The notes: generated by a model from the sequence alone, not told the origin. A stretch of 64,000 nucleotides of DNA from Lentibacillus persicus (GCF_900112705.1 NZ_FOMR01000001.1:62001-126000), one strand, 5' to 3'. Shown: positions 34,504-44,356, counted from the stretch's first letter. A program made the numbers and translations.

Positions 34504-34622
34504 GCAGCTGGAATATACTCGCTTTCCGTGGGCTCACCACGAGCCTCCTCGCTCGCAAAGACCGCTCACTGCGGGGTCTCTTTGGCTCGCTGTCCCACAG
34601 GAGTCTCGCATATTCCAGCTGC
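34504..34622 (-). repeat. 119-bp palindromic REP/MITE-like element, copy B
   Basis: An inverted copy of the element at 5338-5456, identical in length, with the same 13-bp terminal repeats GCAGCTGGAATAT and the same interior blocks read in reverse (GGTCTC, GAGCCTCCTCG). An AAACTGCGACG flank is also shared by both copies. Confidence 0.85.
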
Positions 34623-34685
34623 TGGTGTGAGTGTATAAATATCATATCTGATTAAACCTGTAAAACTTCAATGAGCAATTGTCAG

Positions 34686-34800
34686 CGGAGGAAACACATG
34701 CCGACTCCTGCGGGAGCATAGGCATAGGTGAGACCCCGCAGGGCGTAGCCCGAGGAGGCTCACCAGCCGCCCGCGGAAAGCGGCATGTATTTCCGAAGCG
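34686..34800 (+). repeat. Related palindromic element, copy C
   Basis: Shares the interior blocks GACTCCTGCGGGA, GAGACCCCGCAG, CGAGGAGGCTC and GGAAAGCG with copies A and B but has different termini (GGAGGAAACACATGCCG and CGGCATGTATTTCC). This indicates one core with exchangeable ends. It lies 63 bp from copy B. No gene is present between roxS and spxH. Confidence 0.75.
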
Positions 34801-34904
34801 GTGGACGACGCACCAACTTAAATTTTAAAGTTAGTTCGCAGTTTATGAAAACTGTGAAGGTTATAAAGCACAAAAAAACTCAAAGCCGTTTGTCTGCTTT
34901 GAGT

Positions 34905-35801
34905 TTAATGCTGAATATATTCCCAGAATGTGCCATATTTTACCGGGATCTTTTTCACCGTTTGACGTAATTGCATTTTTTTCATTTCGCGTTCTGTTTT
35001 AGCGATGGACCAATCGTACACAACTGCTATTTCCTTGCTGCCGACAACCTGATAGTATTGCACAAAGCTTTCGAGCGGCGGTTTGCTTGATGGAAGCGGA
35101 TCTTTCTGCAGGATTTGCTTTAATATCTGAACATAAATGTCATACGGATAAAGCCCTGATATTTTGATCCCCTGTCCGTCTGTACGCTGATTGAAAAAGA
35201 CTATTGAGGGGATGTAGTCAACTTCCATTTCCTGCGTCAGTTTCAAATCAGACTGAAAAGCTTTTTTTGCTGTCGATGAAAATAAATCATATTCAAATTC
35301 TTCGACGTCCAGCCTGGAATCCTCGGCACATTTCATTAAAACCGGCACCTCAGAAATATTCTGCTTTCCCAAAAATGCACTTTCCTGCACCTTGCGTAAG
35401 AATGTTTTGCCGGCTTTTTTGCCTTGCAATTCAGCAGCTTTGATGGCAAGTGAAGCAAGCCAGGGTGAAGATATATCATTTTCTGTCCACAAATCGCCAT
35501 CACACGACATGCCTGTTCTCGAGGCTGTCTTTTCCCATATTTGTTTCAGCTGTTTCGGTTTATCAAATATATCCTTGTTTAACGAATTCAATTGGCCGCT
35601 TAAAATGGGCCGTAATGTGAAAAAACGGCCATATTCAACGGCCAGTTTTTTCAAGTATGGTTCCAATGACCAGCACTCCGGACAAAGCGGGTCTATAAAT
35701 ACGTATATTTCTACCGGTTTCTGAACAAAATCGATATAGCTATATTTTGACGATGTGTTAGTGCTATTGGAACTTGATAGTTCTTGTTGCTTCCAATTCA
35801 C
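34905..35801 (-). CDS. spxH: SpxH (YjbH), ClpXP adaptor for Spx
   Basis: A 298-residue DsbA/thioredoxin-fold protein with C40-P-E-C43 (DPLCPECW) that binds Spx and promotes its degradation by ClpXP. The thioredoxin-like strand EIYVFIDP and the Cys motif are clear. GTG 35801 follows AAAGGAGA. It is placed upstream of the truncated globin yjbI as in B. subtilis. Linking it with spx 7 kb away, the window carries both the regulator and its turnover factor. Confidence 0.93.
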   Translation of the reverse strand: MNWKQQELSSSNSTNTSSKYSYIDFVQKPVEIYVFIDPLCPECWSLEPYLKKLAVEYGRFFTLRPILSGQLNSLNKDIFDKPKQLKQIWEKTASRTGMSCDGDLWTENDISSPWLASLAIKAAELQGKKAGKTFLRKVQESAFLGKQNISEVPVLMKCAEDSRLDVEEFEYDLFSSTAKKAFQSDLKLTQEMEVDYIPSIVFFNQRTDGQGIKISGLYPYDIYVQILKQILQKDPLPSSKPPLESFVQYYQVVGSKEIAVVYDWSIAKTEREMKKMQLRQTVKKIPVKYGTFWEYIQH

Positions 35802-35907
35802 ACCGATTCTCCTTTCCGGTGGATCCTTATAAGTGAGCGAATTATTAAAACCATTATATAACTTCGGGATCCATTTGCTGCCTTATATCAGCTTGATAAT
35901 TCCAGTC

Positions 35908-36291
35908 TTATTTGTCAGGCGTATTCATCATATGGTTGGCTGTCATGGTCAATTTTTCAAATATAGCTGCACGGTAGGGTTCTTCAATTTCTGCTTCGGT
36001 CAGAGCGGCGTCCATACATTCGAGCCATGCATCACGACGTTCAGGTGTGATTTCAAATGGCAGGTGACGTCGGCGCATCATGGGATGTCCGCGGTCTTCG
36101 GTATACCACTTGGGTCCGCCAAAAAATTGGGTTAAGAACAGCCGCTGTTTTCGGGCTGTTTCGGTCAGGTCAGCCGGAAAAATAGGAATTAATTTTGGAT
36201 GGCTGCCGACGCGTTTATAAAAAGCGGTTACCAGATTGTTAATTGTTGGAAATCCGCCGATTGCTTCATATATTGTGCCATGTTTAACCAT
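35908..36291 (-). CDS. yjbI: Group II truncated hemoglobin (YjbI)
   Basis: A 127-residue 2-on-2 globin. The proximal His lies in GHPMMRRRHLPFEIT near residue 75, with the group II features FFGGPKWYTEDRGHP and a Tyr at B10 (AFYKRVG). Such proteins bind oxygen or NO; B. subtilis YjbI is reported as a protein peroxidase. ATG 36291 has GAGGAG. It is downstream of yjbK-side genes and upstream of spxH on the same strand. Confidence 0.93.
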   Translation of the reverse strand: MVKHGTIYEAIGGFPTINNLVTAFYKRVGSHPKLIPIFPADLTETARKQRLFLTQFFGGPKWYTEDRGHPMMRRRHLPFEITPERRDAWLECMDAALTEAEIEEPYRAAIFEKLTMTANHMMNTPDK

Positions 36292-36371
36292 TAGTCAGTG
36301 CTCCTCATATGTTTGTATATATTTTAGCAACGACGGTGTTTGAGGGCAACTAATCTGTTTAAGTGTGTGCA

Positions 36372-36947
36372 TTAATGACGCGGGATTGAATCGAAAAAAC
36401 GCTGAATTTTGTTAGGCGTATGGCGTTTTTCGATTCCAAATTCTGTAAGAAACTTGCGCATTGTTTCCTGTCCTGCCGTTTCAGAAGCTGCTTCTATTTC
36501 AAGTTCATAATCCGCATGACCATGGTAAGTGCTGTAATCAAGTACAAGCACCGTCTGGTTATATGTTAATTCCCGACGTTTTGTTTGCAAGCTGCCTAAG
36601 TAAACAAGATTTTCGACGGTGATACCTTTTTCAGCAATCCGTTTTGCGGTATTATTTTCATTGGACGGTTTTCCGTTAATCCAGGCATCAGCTTCCTCTG
36701 CTGTGAGTTTATCGTGCGTTTCAAGCAGACCGGTGGCGTTCGGCTCTTTGAGTGTCAATGTGTATGTGCCGTTTTTTTCTCGTATTCTCAACGCGCAGCC
36801 CAGTTTTTTCAGGCTGAAATCTTCCGTTTCAAAATAGTGGTTTGTTTGGGTTTGTCCTTTTTCCGGAAAAGGCAGTTGTTCAAGGAGCCGGTTAAATTCG
36901 TCTTTTATTAATAAATTTTTATATTCAATTTCTATTTCCTGCGCCAA
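36372..36947 (-). CDS. yjbK: CYTH domain protein (YjbK)
   Basis: A 191-residue CYTH/triphosphate tunnel metalloenzyme-fold protein. The diagnostic EIEIEYKN begins two residues after the start, and the basic/acidic tunnel residues recur (LRIREKNGTYTLTLKEP near 58, VLVLDYSTYHGHADYELEIE near 135). It is likely a triphosphatase acting on inorganic triphosphate or a nucleotide. The TTG at 36947 is chosen because GGAGG lies 8 bases upstream and the product matches family starts; ATGs further up overlap or precede the site. It diverges from relQ. Confidence 0.85.
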   Translation of the reverse strand: MAQEIEIEYKNLLIKDEFNRLLEQLPFPEKGQTQTNHYFETEDFSLKKLGCALRIREKNGTYTLTLKEPNATGLLETHDKLTAEEADAWINGKPSNENNTAKRIAEKGITVENLVYLGSLQTKRRELTYNQTVLVLDYSTYHGHADYELEIEAASETAGQETMRKFLTEFGIEKRHTPNKIQRFFDSIPRH

Positions 36948-37094
36948 CGCTATTTCCTCCATTTCAATGACCATTTTCCAGAGATATTCATTCTGGTGTT
37001 TAGTATGGCGAATGATGGCCAAATATGCAAAGAATAGCTGTTTGTTATGTTATGATAATTGAAGGGAAGAGATGATAGACAGGTGGTGTAACTC

Positions 37095-37700
37095 ATGAAT
37101 TGGGAAGCAATGCTTGCTCCATATGCACAAGCGGTCGAAGAATTGAAGATTAAATTGAAAGGTATTCGTAAACAGTTTGAATATGAGGCTAAAGATTCAC
37201 CAATCGAATTTATAACAGGACGCGTTAAGCCAGTCCCGAGCATTCTTGAAAAAGCCGAGTTAAAGCGGATACCGCTGGACCGGATAGAGGAACTTCAGGA
37301 TATTGCCGGTGTCCGGGTAGTTTGTCCGTTTGTCGATGATATCTACACCATTGTTCATATGATCCGTTCACGGGAAGACTTGGAGATTGCCGAAGAGAAA
37401 GATTACGTCTCACATAAAAAAGAAAGCGGCTACCGTTCTTATCATATTATTATTCGTTATCCAGTGGAAACGATTAATGGTGTTAAGATTGTCATTGCAG
37501 AGATTCAAGTCCGGACGCTTGCCATGAACTTCTGGGCGACAAATGAGCATTCGCTGAACTATAAATACAAAGGCAATATTCCGGCAGATATTAAATCAAG
37601 ACTGCAGCGGGCGGCTGAAGCGGCATTTAAACTTGACGAAGAAATGTCAATCATTAAAAATGAAGTACAAGAAGCAAAACGGATATTCCACCGAAAGTAA
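37095..37700 (+). CDS. relQ: Small alarmone synthetase RelQ (YjbM/SAS1)
   Basis: A 201-residue single-domain GTP pyrophosphokinase making (p)ppGpp without a hydrolase or regulatory domain. Family motifs visible are ITGRVKPVPSI near residue 40, LQDIAGVRVVCPF near 70, KESGYRSYH near 112 and EIQVRTLAMNFWA near 140. The upstream start has AGGTGG. It lies 12 nt ahead of the NAD kinase gene, an operon conserved in Bacillaceae (yjbM-ppnKA-yjbO). Confidence 0.95.
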   Translation: MNWEAMLAPYAQAVEELKIKLKGIRKQFEYEAKDSPIEFITGRVKPVPSILEKAELKRIPLDRIEELQDIAGVRVVCPFVDDIYTIVHMIRSREDLEIAEEKDYVSHKKESGYRSYHIIIRYPVETINGVKIVIAEIQVRTLAMNFWATNEHSLNYKYKGNIPADIKSRLQRAAEAAFKLDEEMSIIKNEVQEAKRIFHRK

Positions 37701-37712
37701 GGAGGCTGTACT

Positions 37713-38519
37713 GTGAAATTTGCAATCGTGTCCAAAGGTGACGACCGATCCAACTCAATTCAGGCAACAATGAAGCAATATCTGACAGACTTTGATATGG
37801 AATATGATGAAAAAGAACCGGACCTTGTTATATCAGTCGGTGGTGACGGGACGTTCCTTGAAGCATTTCATCAATATATCCATTGTCTCGATTCAACTTC
37901 CTTTATTGGCGTACATACGGGTCATTTGGGTTTTTATGCCGACTGGACCCCGGAAGAGGTTGAAAAACTGATTATTGAAATTGCGAAAACCCCTTTTCAG
38001 GTAGTCGAGTACCCGCTGCTTGAGGTGACGATTCGTGATATAGACGGTGCTGAAGAGAGCCGGTATCTGGCCTTGAATGAAGCGACCATTAAGACAGCAG
38101 AAGGGTCTGTCGTTTTTGACGTGGAGATTAAAGGAAACCATTTTGAAACATTCCGCGGGGATGGGTTATGCATTTCGACGCCATCGGGCAGCACTGCCTA
38201 TAATAAGGCACTGGGCGGCGGAATTATCCACCCGTCACTTGAAGCAATTCAGCTAACAGAGATAGCGTCGATTAACAATCGTGTTTTTCGGACGATTGGC
38301 TCGCCTTTAATTCTTCCGCAGCATCATACGTGCATGCTGAAACCGATCGGTCGCAAGAAAACGTTTTTGATAGCAGTTGATCATTTCACGAAAAATTACT
38401 CGAACGTTAAATCAATTCAGTGCCGTGTTGCTAAAGAGCGCGTGCGATTTGCCCGCTTCAGACCTTTTCCGTTCTGGGATCGGGTCCGCGATTCGTTTGT
38501 TGCGGATGAAGAAATTTAG
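37713..38519 (+). CDS. nadK: NAD kinase
   Basis: A 268-residue ATP-NAD kinase producing NADP. The [10 protein letters not shown] motif is near residue 45, the NAD-binding loop is [14 protein letters not shown] near 150 and a conserved TEI segment lies near 190. The GTG start follows AAGGAGG. It corresponds to the first of the two NAD kinases of B. subtilis (PpnKA/NadF). It is the middle gene of relQ-nadK-rluD-like. Confidence 0.95.
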   Translation: MKFAIVSKGDDRSNSIQATMKQYLTDFDMEYDEKEPDLVISVGGDGTFLEAFHQYIHCLDSTSFIGVHTGHLGFYADWTPEEVEKLIIEIAKTPFQVVEYPLLEVTIRDIDGAEESRYLALNEATIKTAEGSVVFDVEIKGNHFETFRGDGLCISTPSGSTAYNKALGGGIIHPSLEAIQLTEIASINNRVFRTIGSPLILPQHHTCMLKPIGRKKTFLIAVDHFTKNYSNVKSIQCRVAKERVRFARFRPFPFWDRVRDSFVADEEI

Positions 38520-38537
38520 CAAGGAGGAAGCAGCAGC

Positions 38538-39404
38538 ATGAAATGGACGATAACCGAACAGCAGGAAGGCTTCATGATACGAAGCTTTCTGCAACGGGAG
38601 CAGAAGTTCTCCAAACGGCTGATTAAGCATATCGTTCACGGTGGTGGCGCCATAAAGGTGAACGGCATGCTTAAGACGGTGCGGCATGTATTGGAGGCTG
38701 GTGATGTGGTGACTGTTACATTACCCGAGGAGAAAAAGGGTGCTATGATGGTGCCCGAGAAAATACCACTCAATATCCTCTATGAAGATGATGCTGTTCT
38801 GGTTATCAATAAATCACCCGGACGGGCGGTCATTCCGTCCTATCAGCACACGAGTGGAACAATTGCCAACGGGGTGTTAGCGCATTACGAAGCACAGGGC
38901 CTTCCATATACTTTTCACGTCGTAACGCGGCTTGACCGTAATACATCAGGTGTCATGCTGATTGCCAAGCATCGGTGGAGCCATTCAATTTTATCAAATT
39001 CTCAAAAGGCCGGACAGATTAACCGCAGTTACTATGCAATCATTGAAGGCCATTTACAGCAAAAAAATGGAACCATCGATGCACCAATTGGGCGCAAAGA
39101 AGGATCCATTATCGAGCGGACGGTTACCGCAAGCGGTAAACATGCGCTTACCCATTATAACGTTATAACTGAATATGCCAATTATACGCTTGTTCAAGTA
39201 AAACTCGAAACAGGCCGTACACATCAAATACGTGTGCATTTTTCCCATATCGGACATCCGCTTGCCGGTGATGATCTGTATGGGGGAGAGACGGGCCACT
39301 TTTCCCGCCAGGCGCTGCATTGTCACCAGTTAGCCTTTGAGCACCCGATTACAGGCGAATGGAAAGAATTCACCGCTGAACTGCCCGATGATATGAAGCA
39401 TTAA
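38538..39404 (+). CDS. RluD-family 23S rRNA pseudouridine synthase (YjbO)
   Basis: A 288-residue enzyme converting uridines in RNA to pseudouridine. An S4-like N-terminal region (residues about 10-60, LQREQKFSKRLIKHIVHGGG) precedes the catalytic domain with RLDRNTSGVMLIAK near 130, where the Asp is the nucleophile, and GRTHQIRVH near 225. It is third in the relQ-nadK operon, 18 nt after nadK. The modified site is not deducible. Confidence 0.92.
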   Translation: MKWTITEQQEGFMIRSFLQREQKFSKRLIKHIVHGGGAIKVNGMLKTVRHVLEAGDVVTVTLPEEKKGAMMVPEKIPLNILYEDDAVLVINKSPGRAVIPSYQHTSGTIANGVLAHYEAQGLPYTFHVVTRLDRNTSGVMLIAKHRWSHSILSNSQKAGQINRSYYAIIEGHLQQKNGTIDAPIGRKEGSIIERTVTASGKHALTHYNVITEYANYTLVQVKLETGRTHQIRVHFSHIGHPLAGDDLYGGETGHFSRQALHCHQLAFEHPITGEWKEFTAELPDDMKH

Positions 39405-39405
39405 A

Positions 39406-39485
39406 GATGAACTATTTTGAGGTAGCGTAGCATTTTTCCGCAGCGGAGCACCCCAAATCCCTTCCTAACTATAGTTCGTTTTAGC
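39406..39485. repeat. Family-3 intergenic repeat, copy 1
   Basis: Short terminal inverted repeats GAACTAT and ATAGTTC enclose GGTAGCGTAGCATTTTTCCG and CAGCGGAGCACCCC. The same block, with differences, occurs at 62649-62790. Placed between convergent genes. Confidence 0.6.
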
Positions 39486-40670
39486 TTAATCATCTAAATA
39501 GCTGCACGTTACATGTCCGACTGCTTTTGCTGCTGTGAGAATCGCATCTTCATCAATATCAAATTTAGGATGATGATTAAAATACGGTTCTTCGACGCCT
39601 TTTGGTGTGCAGCCAATATAGAAATAAGAACCGGGTATTTTCTCCAGGTAATAGGCAAAGTCATCCGAAGGGGCCAATTTTGGAAATTCTTTCACGGCCT
39701 TGATGCTTTCATCGTTAGTATTTTCCAATGTTTCGGCAACAAAGTCGGTCAGTTCCGGATCGTTGTATAATGGTGGATAGTCCGGTGTGTAGGTAAGCTC
39801 GCACGTAACCCCGAACATTTCTTCCAGCCCGTTCACAATCCGATGAAATTCTTTGTCAATGACGTGTTGAACTTCGTCATCGGAATAGCGAATATCACCT
39901 TCAATTTCGATACTGTCCTTGATAACGTTAAAACTGCCTTTACCATCAAACGAACCGATTGTCACAACCCCGGCAGCCATCGGATCGACTCGCCGGCTGA
40001 CAATCGTTTGCACGGCATTTACAAATTGAGCACCCGCGACAATGGCGTCATTGGCTTTATGCGGGCTTGATCCATGACCGCCGCTTGCCTGTATCTGCAA
40101 TTTAAAGTACGTTCGGCCGTTAAACGAATATCCGCTATGATAGCCAACCGTGCCAGCCGGAGCAAGAGGCAGCACATGAATGCCGAATATCGCCTCCAAA
40201 TCGTCCAGCTTGCCCGTTTCAACGATACTTTTTGCCCCGCCGGGCGGCTGTTCCTCGGCATGCTGGTGAATAATTTTAATGGTTCCTTTGATATTTTCTT
40301 TTAATTGGATAAGACAGTCAGCCAAAATCAGCAAATACGCTGTGTGGGCATCGTGACCACACGCATGCATGACGCCTTCATTTTTGGATTTAAAGGGCAC
40401 ATCTGTTTCTTCCGGTATGGGGAGTGCGTCAAAATCTGCACGAAGCCCGATCGTTTTTCCTTCCTGGCCGCCTTTAATTGTGACGATGATACCATGGCCG
40501 TTCCCGACATTTGTTTCAATGTCAACGTCTTTATCGTGATAAAAATCCTCTATATACTTAGCCGTTTCATCCTCTTTGAATGAAAGCTCCGGATTTTCAT
40601 GTAAATAACGGCGGATTTCAATCATTTCGTCTTTCTGGGACTCGAGCATCTCCATTAATTTCGCTTTCAT
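39486..40670 (-). CDS. M20D amidohydrolase/peptidase
   Basis: A 394-residue zinc amidohydrolase of the M20D group (N-acyl-amino acid, hippurate or IAA-amino acid hydrolases). Metal-binding motifs are MHACGHDAHTA near residue 100, the catalytic/ligand pair in HAEEQPPGGA near 135 and HHPKFDIDE near the C-terminus. The substrate is unspecified by sequence. ATG 40670 follows AAAGGA. It is inserted between yjbO and prpE relative to B. subtilis. Confidence 0.88.
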   Translation of the reverse strand: MKAKLMEMLESQKDEMIEIRRYLHENPELSFKEDETAKYIEDFYHDKDVDIETNVGNGHGIIVTIKGGQEGKTIGLRADFDALPIPEETDVPFKSKNEGVMHACGHDAHTAYLLILADCLIQLKENIKGTIKIIHQHAEEQPPGGAKSIVETGKLDDLEAIFGIHVLPLAPAGTVGYHSGYSFNGRTYFKLQIQASGGHGSSPHKANDAIVAGAQFVNAVQTIVSRRVDPMAAGVVTIGSFDGKGSFNVIKDSIEIEGDIRYSDDEVQHVIDKEFHRIVNGLEEMFGVTCELTYTPDYPPLYNDPELTDFVAETLENTNDESIKAVKEFPKLAPSDDFAYYLEKIPGSYFYIGCTPKGVEEPYFNHHPKFDIDEDAILTAAKAVGHVTCSYLDD

Positions 40671-40825
40671 ACGTTAATATCCTTTCATAAATGGTTTTGT
40701 CCTGCATGGTTCACGAAAATCAAAACTCAGTTACTCCTCCAGTCACGCTGTTGGGACCGCTTTGCCAAACTGCCGGCTGCAACGCTGAACAGACAGAAGA
40801 TAAGGGAATGAGGCTCTATGAGGTT

Positions 40826-40863
40826 AAAAGAGAGGACGCACTGGGCAGTCCCTGTGCATCCTC
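40826..40863 (-). terminator. Hairpin at the end of prpE
   Basis: On the minus strand GAGGATGCAC pairs with GTGCGTCCTC (one mismatch) and is followed by TCTCTTTT. Confidence 0.6.
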
Positions 40864-41602
40864 AATCAAAATACTGAAATTTTTCGTTTATAAATGGCTG
40901 TGCTGATGGGACGGAAATGGTCTTCTTTTCCGGCAGCCGGAATGCGGTCAATTCGTTGCCAAAAACACAGCCCGTATCGATGTTAATCGTGTTATTAACC
41001 ATGCGCGGCTTCATAACGGGTGTGTGGCCATAGATTATCCACTGATCGCCATGGTAATTCTGCGCCCAGTCACGTCGTACCGGCCGCCCGTCTTGATGAA
41101 ACGCACCAGTCACATCACCATATAAAACAAAGCTTTTTACTTTTTTATCATGACGCCCGATGTATGTTTCCTTAATGCCGGCATGGGCAACAATTGCATT
41201 TACTTCAGGCAGTTCAAGATAAAGCGGAGCCTGCTCGTATAATGTCATGAACTGGGCTCTGACCGTTTGCTACTCAGTCTCCGGCAACGTGTTGTATTCC
41301 TCCACAGTTGTTTCAAGACCATGCTTTAATTGAACGTTATTACCGAGAAAATAGCGGTACAGTTTATTGCAATGATTGCCGGGGACGTAATAGGCTTTGT
41401 TAGATTTGACGACCATGTTATAAACAAGCCGTATCGTTTCAATTGAAGCAGGACCACGATCGGTAATATCTCCCAGAAACACCGGGATGCGTCCGTCAGG
41501 ATTGACATACACATGATTTTTCAGCTTGTAATTCATCACCGAAAAAAGCGTGTGCAGTTCATCCAGGCATCCATGTACATCGCCAATAACATCATAGTGC
41601 AT
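40862..41602 (-). pseudogene. prpE: prpE, interrupted by an in-frame amber codon
   Basis: Two adjacent pieces in the same frame make a full bis(5'-nucleosyl)-tetraphosphatase/protein phosphatase PrpE of about 246 codons. The first (41602-41273) carries GDVHGC, GDITDRG and GNHC; the second carries the downstream HAGI, YGHTP and [10 protein letters not shown] motifs. Between them the TAG at 41272-41270 replaces one sense codon (context PETE-stop-QTVRAQF). Both halves look well conserved, so the lesion is recent, a sequencing error, or a read-through case. PrpE degrades Ap4A-type nucleotides. The start ATG 41602 follows AAGGTGAGA. Confidence 0.85.
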
Positions 41603-41609
41603 TCGTTTC

Positions 41610-42788
41610 TCACCTTGTTTCAAACATATATTCTTTTGTTCTTGAGTGAACATTGAGCACAATACCGATGGCCAGCATATACGTCAGTGTCGAACTTCCC
41701 CCATAACTTAAAAATGGCAGGGGCAGCCCGGTAATCGGCAGCAGCTGAATCGACATGCCGATATTTTGGAAAATTTGATAGGCGAACATGCCGATTATTC
41801 CTGTAATGAGGTAACTGCCGTAAGCATCATTACTTTGAATGGCAATGTGGATCAGCCGATAAATTAACAAGAAAAAAAGTGTCACGACGATACTGGTGCC
41901 GATAAACCCAAACTGTTCGGCGATTGCTGTGAAAATCATATCGGTGTGCCTCTCCGGGATATACACTTCCATGTTGCTCGTACCTTTGCCAAACAATTGG
42001 CCTGATCCAACTGCAAGCATGGCTGTCATCAGCTGATAGCCGGCATCAGGATTTTCGTCCGGGTTCAGCCAGCCGGTGAATCGGCTCGCGACGTGACCGA
42101 GACCGGTGTTTTCTAAGTATGCCCCAACTTGTACGGGATAAAAAATCCAAATGGCAGCAACCAGTGAAGCCGTGGCAGCTCCCAAAAAGAAAAGTACGAA
42201 CAAAATTCGCCATCTGATTCCTGATACAAGAATCATACAGCCTGTAATGGCAGCGATAACCAAAAATCCGCCCAAATCCGGCTGCTCGACCAGAAAGAAC
42301 ATGATTGGTGCAGCAAGTGCAATAATTTTAGAAAGCAGGCCAATGTCACTTTTAAGCGTTTTATTTACGTATTTTGCATTATGCCGCACAATTACGTGGG
42401 CATGCGTCAGGACTAAAATAACTTTAATGAACTCACCCGGCTGAATCGTGCCGATAACCGGAAAGTTAAACCAGCTGACTGCACCATTTGCTTCGTGTAC
42501 GATTCCTGCAGGGAACCCGAGAAAAAGCATAAGCAATGACAGGACCCCAATTCCGTATAGAAACCAGGTAATCTGATGGAAACGGTCATAGTCAATCAGC
42601 ATGACAGCACCAATAATAATACCGCCGCCTATATACCACATAGCCTGCCGGATCCAGAAGTTGGACCCTTCATATTTAGCCGGCAAGGATGGCTCGATAA
42701 TATTTAATGTAAAAATACTGACCAGACCCAGTAATATGAGAATGGATAGCAATGTATAATCTATATTTAAAGTTGATCGATTTTGCAT
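41610..42788 (-). CDS. SEDS-family RodA/FtsW/SpoVE protein
   Basis: A 392-residue polytopic protein with about ten helices of the peptidoglycan glycosyltransferase SEDS family. Diagnostic segments are GTIQPGEFIKV near 120, EQPDLGGFLVI near 165, the large loop with WLNPDENPDAGYQLMTAMLAV near 240, ERHTDMIFTAIAEQFG near 275 and LPITGLPLPFLSYGGSS near 345. RodA-like by the N-terminal form, but the exact role (elongation, division or sporulation) is not certain. It ends 7 nt before the prpE start. Confidence 0.88.
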   Translation of the reverse strand: MQNRSTLNIDYTLLSILILLGLVSIFTLNIIEPSLPAKYEGSNFWIRQAMWYIGGGIIIGAVMLIDYDRFHQITWFLYGIGVLSLLMLFLGFPAGIVHEANGAVSWFNFPVIGTIQPGEFIKVILVLTHAHVIVRHNAKYVNKTLKSDIGLLSKIIALAAPIMFFLVEQPDLGGFLVIAAITGCMILVSGIRWRILFVLFFLGAATASLVAAIWIFYPVQVGAYLENTGLGHVASRFTGWLNPDENPDAGYQLMTAMLAVGSGQLFGKGTSNMEVYIPERHTDMIFTAIAEQFGFIGTSIVVTLFFLLIYRLIHIAIQSNDAYGSYLITGIIGMFAYQIFQNIGMSIQLLPITGLPLPFLSYGGSSTLTYMLAIGIVLNVHSRTKEYMFETR

Positions 42789-42995
42789 TATTTAACCTTA
42801 CTTTCCATAAATTCATGTTGATTTTGAATTGTTTTTTAAAAGTACATTTATGTTGACGTTTTTGAACACGCGATAATAGGGAATAGTAATCCACTATATC
42901 CTTAGTTTACACGAAAACAATCGATAAATTAAGTATTCTAGTGAAAAAAACGACGTAAATGCTATAATACTAATATTGTGAAGGGGTGTGGTGAT

Positions 42996-44354
42996 ATGGA
43001 AAAGAGCAATACTGAGCAATTATATGAAGAAGAAATGCAAATGTTTGCTGATGATGAACAAATCGATTCATTCCGCGAACAGTTTTTAGATATGCATCCG
43101 TACGATCAAGCCTCGTTTTTCATTGAGATGCCGAAAGAAACCCGTTTAAAAATCTATACATATTTATCACCGGAAGAGCTGGCCGATGTCATGGAGCATA
43201 TTGAACTTGATGACATCAGACCGCTGTTTACTGAAATGGATCCGCGTCTGGCGGCAATGGTTTTAGCCAAAATGGCGACGGATGATGCGGTGGATATTTT
43301 AAATGAGCTGGAGAAAGATGTTGTTGTCAGTCTCTTAACGATAATGGATGATAAAAATGCTTCAGAGATAAAAGAGCTGCTGCATTATGAGGAAAAAACT
43401 GCCGGCAGTATTATGACGACCGAATTCATTTCGGTATATGAAAATAAAATGGTCAAAGAGGTCATGGAATTTTTAAAAGCAGAGGCGCCTGAAGCCGAGA
43501 CGATTTATTATTTATATGTCGTTGATGAAGATAAGCATCTTGTCGGGGTAACATCACTGCGGGATTTAATCATTGCTGATCCTGATACACAGGTTTCAGA
43601 GCTGATGAGTGAAAATGTGCTGTCAGTCTCTGTGGCAAAAGACCAAGAGGAAGTTGCCCAAATGATTCGCGATTATGATTTTCTCGCGATGCCTGTTGTC
43701 GACTTTCAGAATCATTTGCTTGGTATTATAACGGTCGATGACATTCTGGACGTCATGGAAGAAGAGGCAAGTGAGGATTACTCCTTGCTTGCCGGTGTAT
43801 CAGACATGGACCGGCCGAAAGACAGTGCCTTCATCTCGGCTAAAAAACGTTTGCCCTGGCTCGTTATTCTGCTGTTTTTGGGGATATTAACCGCAAGTCT
43901 TATCGGACAGTTTGAACAGACACTCGAACAAGTGGCAGTGCTGGCGATATTCATACCGCTGATTGCCGGGATGGCCGGCAACACAGGGACACAGGCGCTC
44001 GCTGTTGCGGTCCGCGGTATCACAACCGGTGATTACGGTAAACAGGGCAAGATGAAATTGATTGCCCGCGAAGCAGGAACCGGCTTAATTAACGGCATTG
44101 TGTGCGGGGTACTGATTACGGGGATCGTCTATTTTTGGCAGGACGATTTCTTTCTCGGCGTGCTCGTCGGGTTATCGATTATGGCGACGCTAGTTATTGC
44201 AACTTTGGCAGGGGCTCTCGTGCCGTTGCTGATGGACAGACTGAATATCGACCCCGCCGTGGCATCAGGTCCATTTATTACAACGATCAATGACCTGATC
44301 TCGATTTTAATTTACTTTGGGCTTGCCACGACATTTATGCAATATTTGGTATAA
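42996..44354 (+). CDS. mgtE: Magnesium transporter MgtE
   Basis: A 452-residue Mg2+ channel. The domains are an N-terminal MgtE helical domain (residues about 20-130), two CBS domains (about 135-255, TAGSIMTTEF and LSVSVAKDQ) and five transmembrane helices (about 285-452) with the pore segment GMAGNTGTQ. Acidic interfaces in the N and CBS domains bind regulatory Mg2+. ATG 42996 has AAGGGGTG. No M-box leader is visible upstream. Confidence 0.95.
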   Translation: MEKSNTEQLYEEEMQMFADDEQIDSFREQFLDMHPYDQASFFIEMPKETRLKIYTYLSPEELADVMEHIELDDIRPLFTEMDPRLAAMVLAKMATDDAVDILNELEKDVVVSLLTIMDDKNASEIKELLHYEEKTAGSIMTTEFISVYENKMVKEVMEFLKAEAPEAETIYYLYVVDEDKHLVGVTSLRDLIIADPDTQVSELMSENVLSVSVAKDQEEVAQMIRDYDFLAMPVVDFQNHLLGIITVDDILDVMEEEASEDYSLLAGVSDMDRPKDSAFISAKKRLPWLVILLFLGILTASLIGQFEQTLEQVAVLAIFIPLIAGMAGNTGTQALAVAVRGITTGDYGKQGKMKLIAREAGTGLINGIVCGVLITGIVYFWQDDFFLGVLVGLSIMATLVIATLAGALVPLLMDRLNIDPAVASGPFITTINDLISILIYFGLATTFMQYLV

Positions 44355-44356
44355 GC

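Noticed and set aside
42789-42995. M-box riboswitch upstream of mgtE
   Set aside because: The 200-bp interval is AT-rich and lacks the M-box conserved stems.
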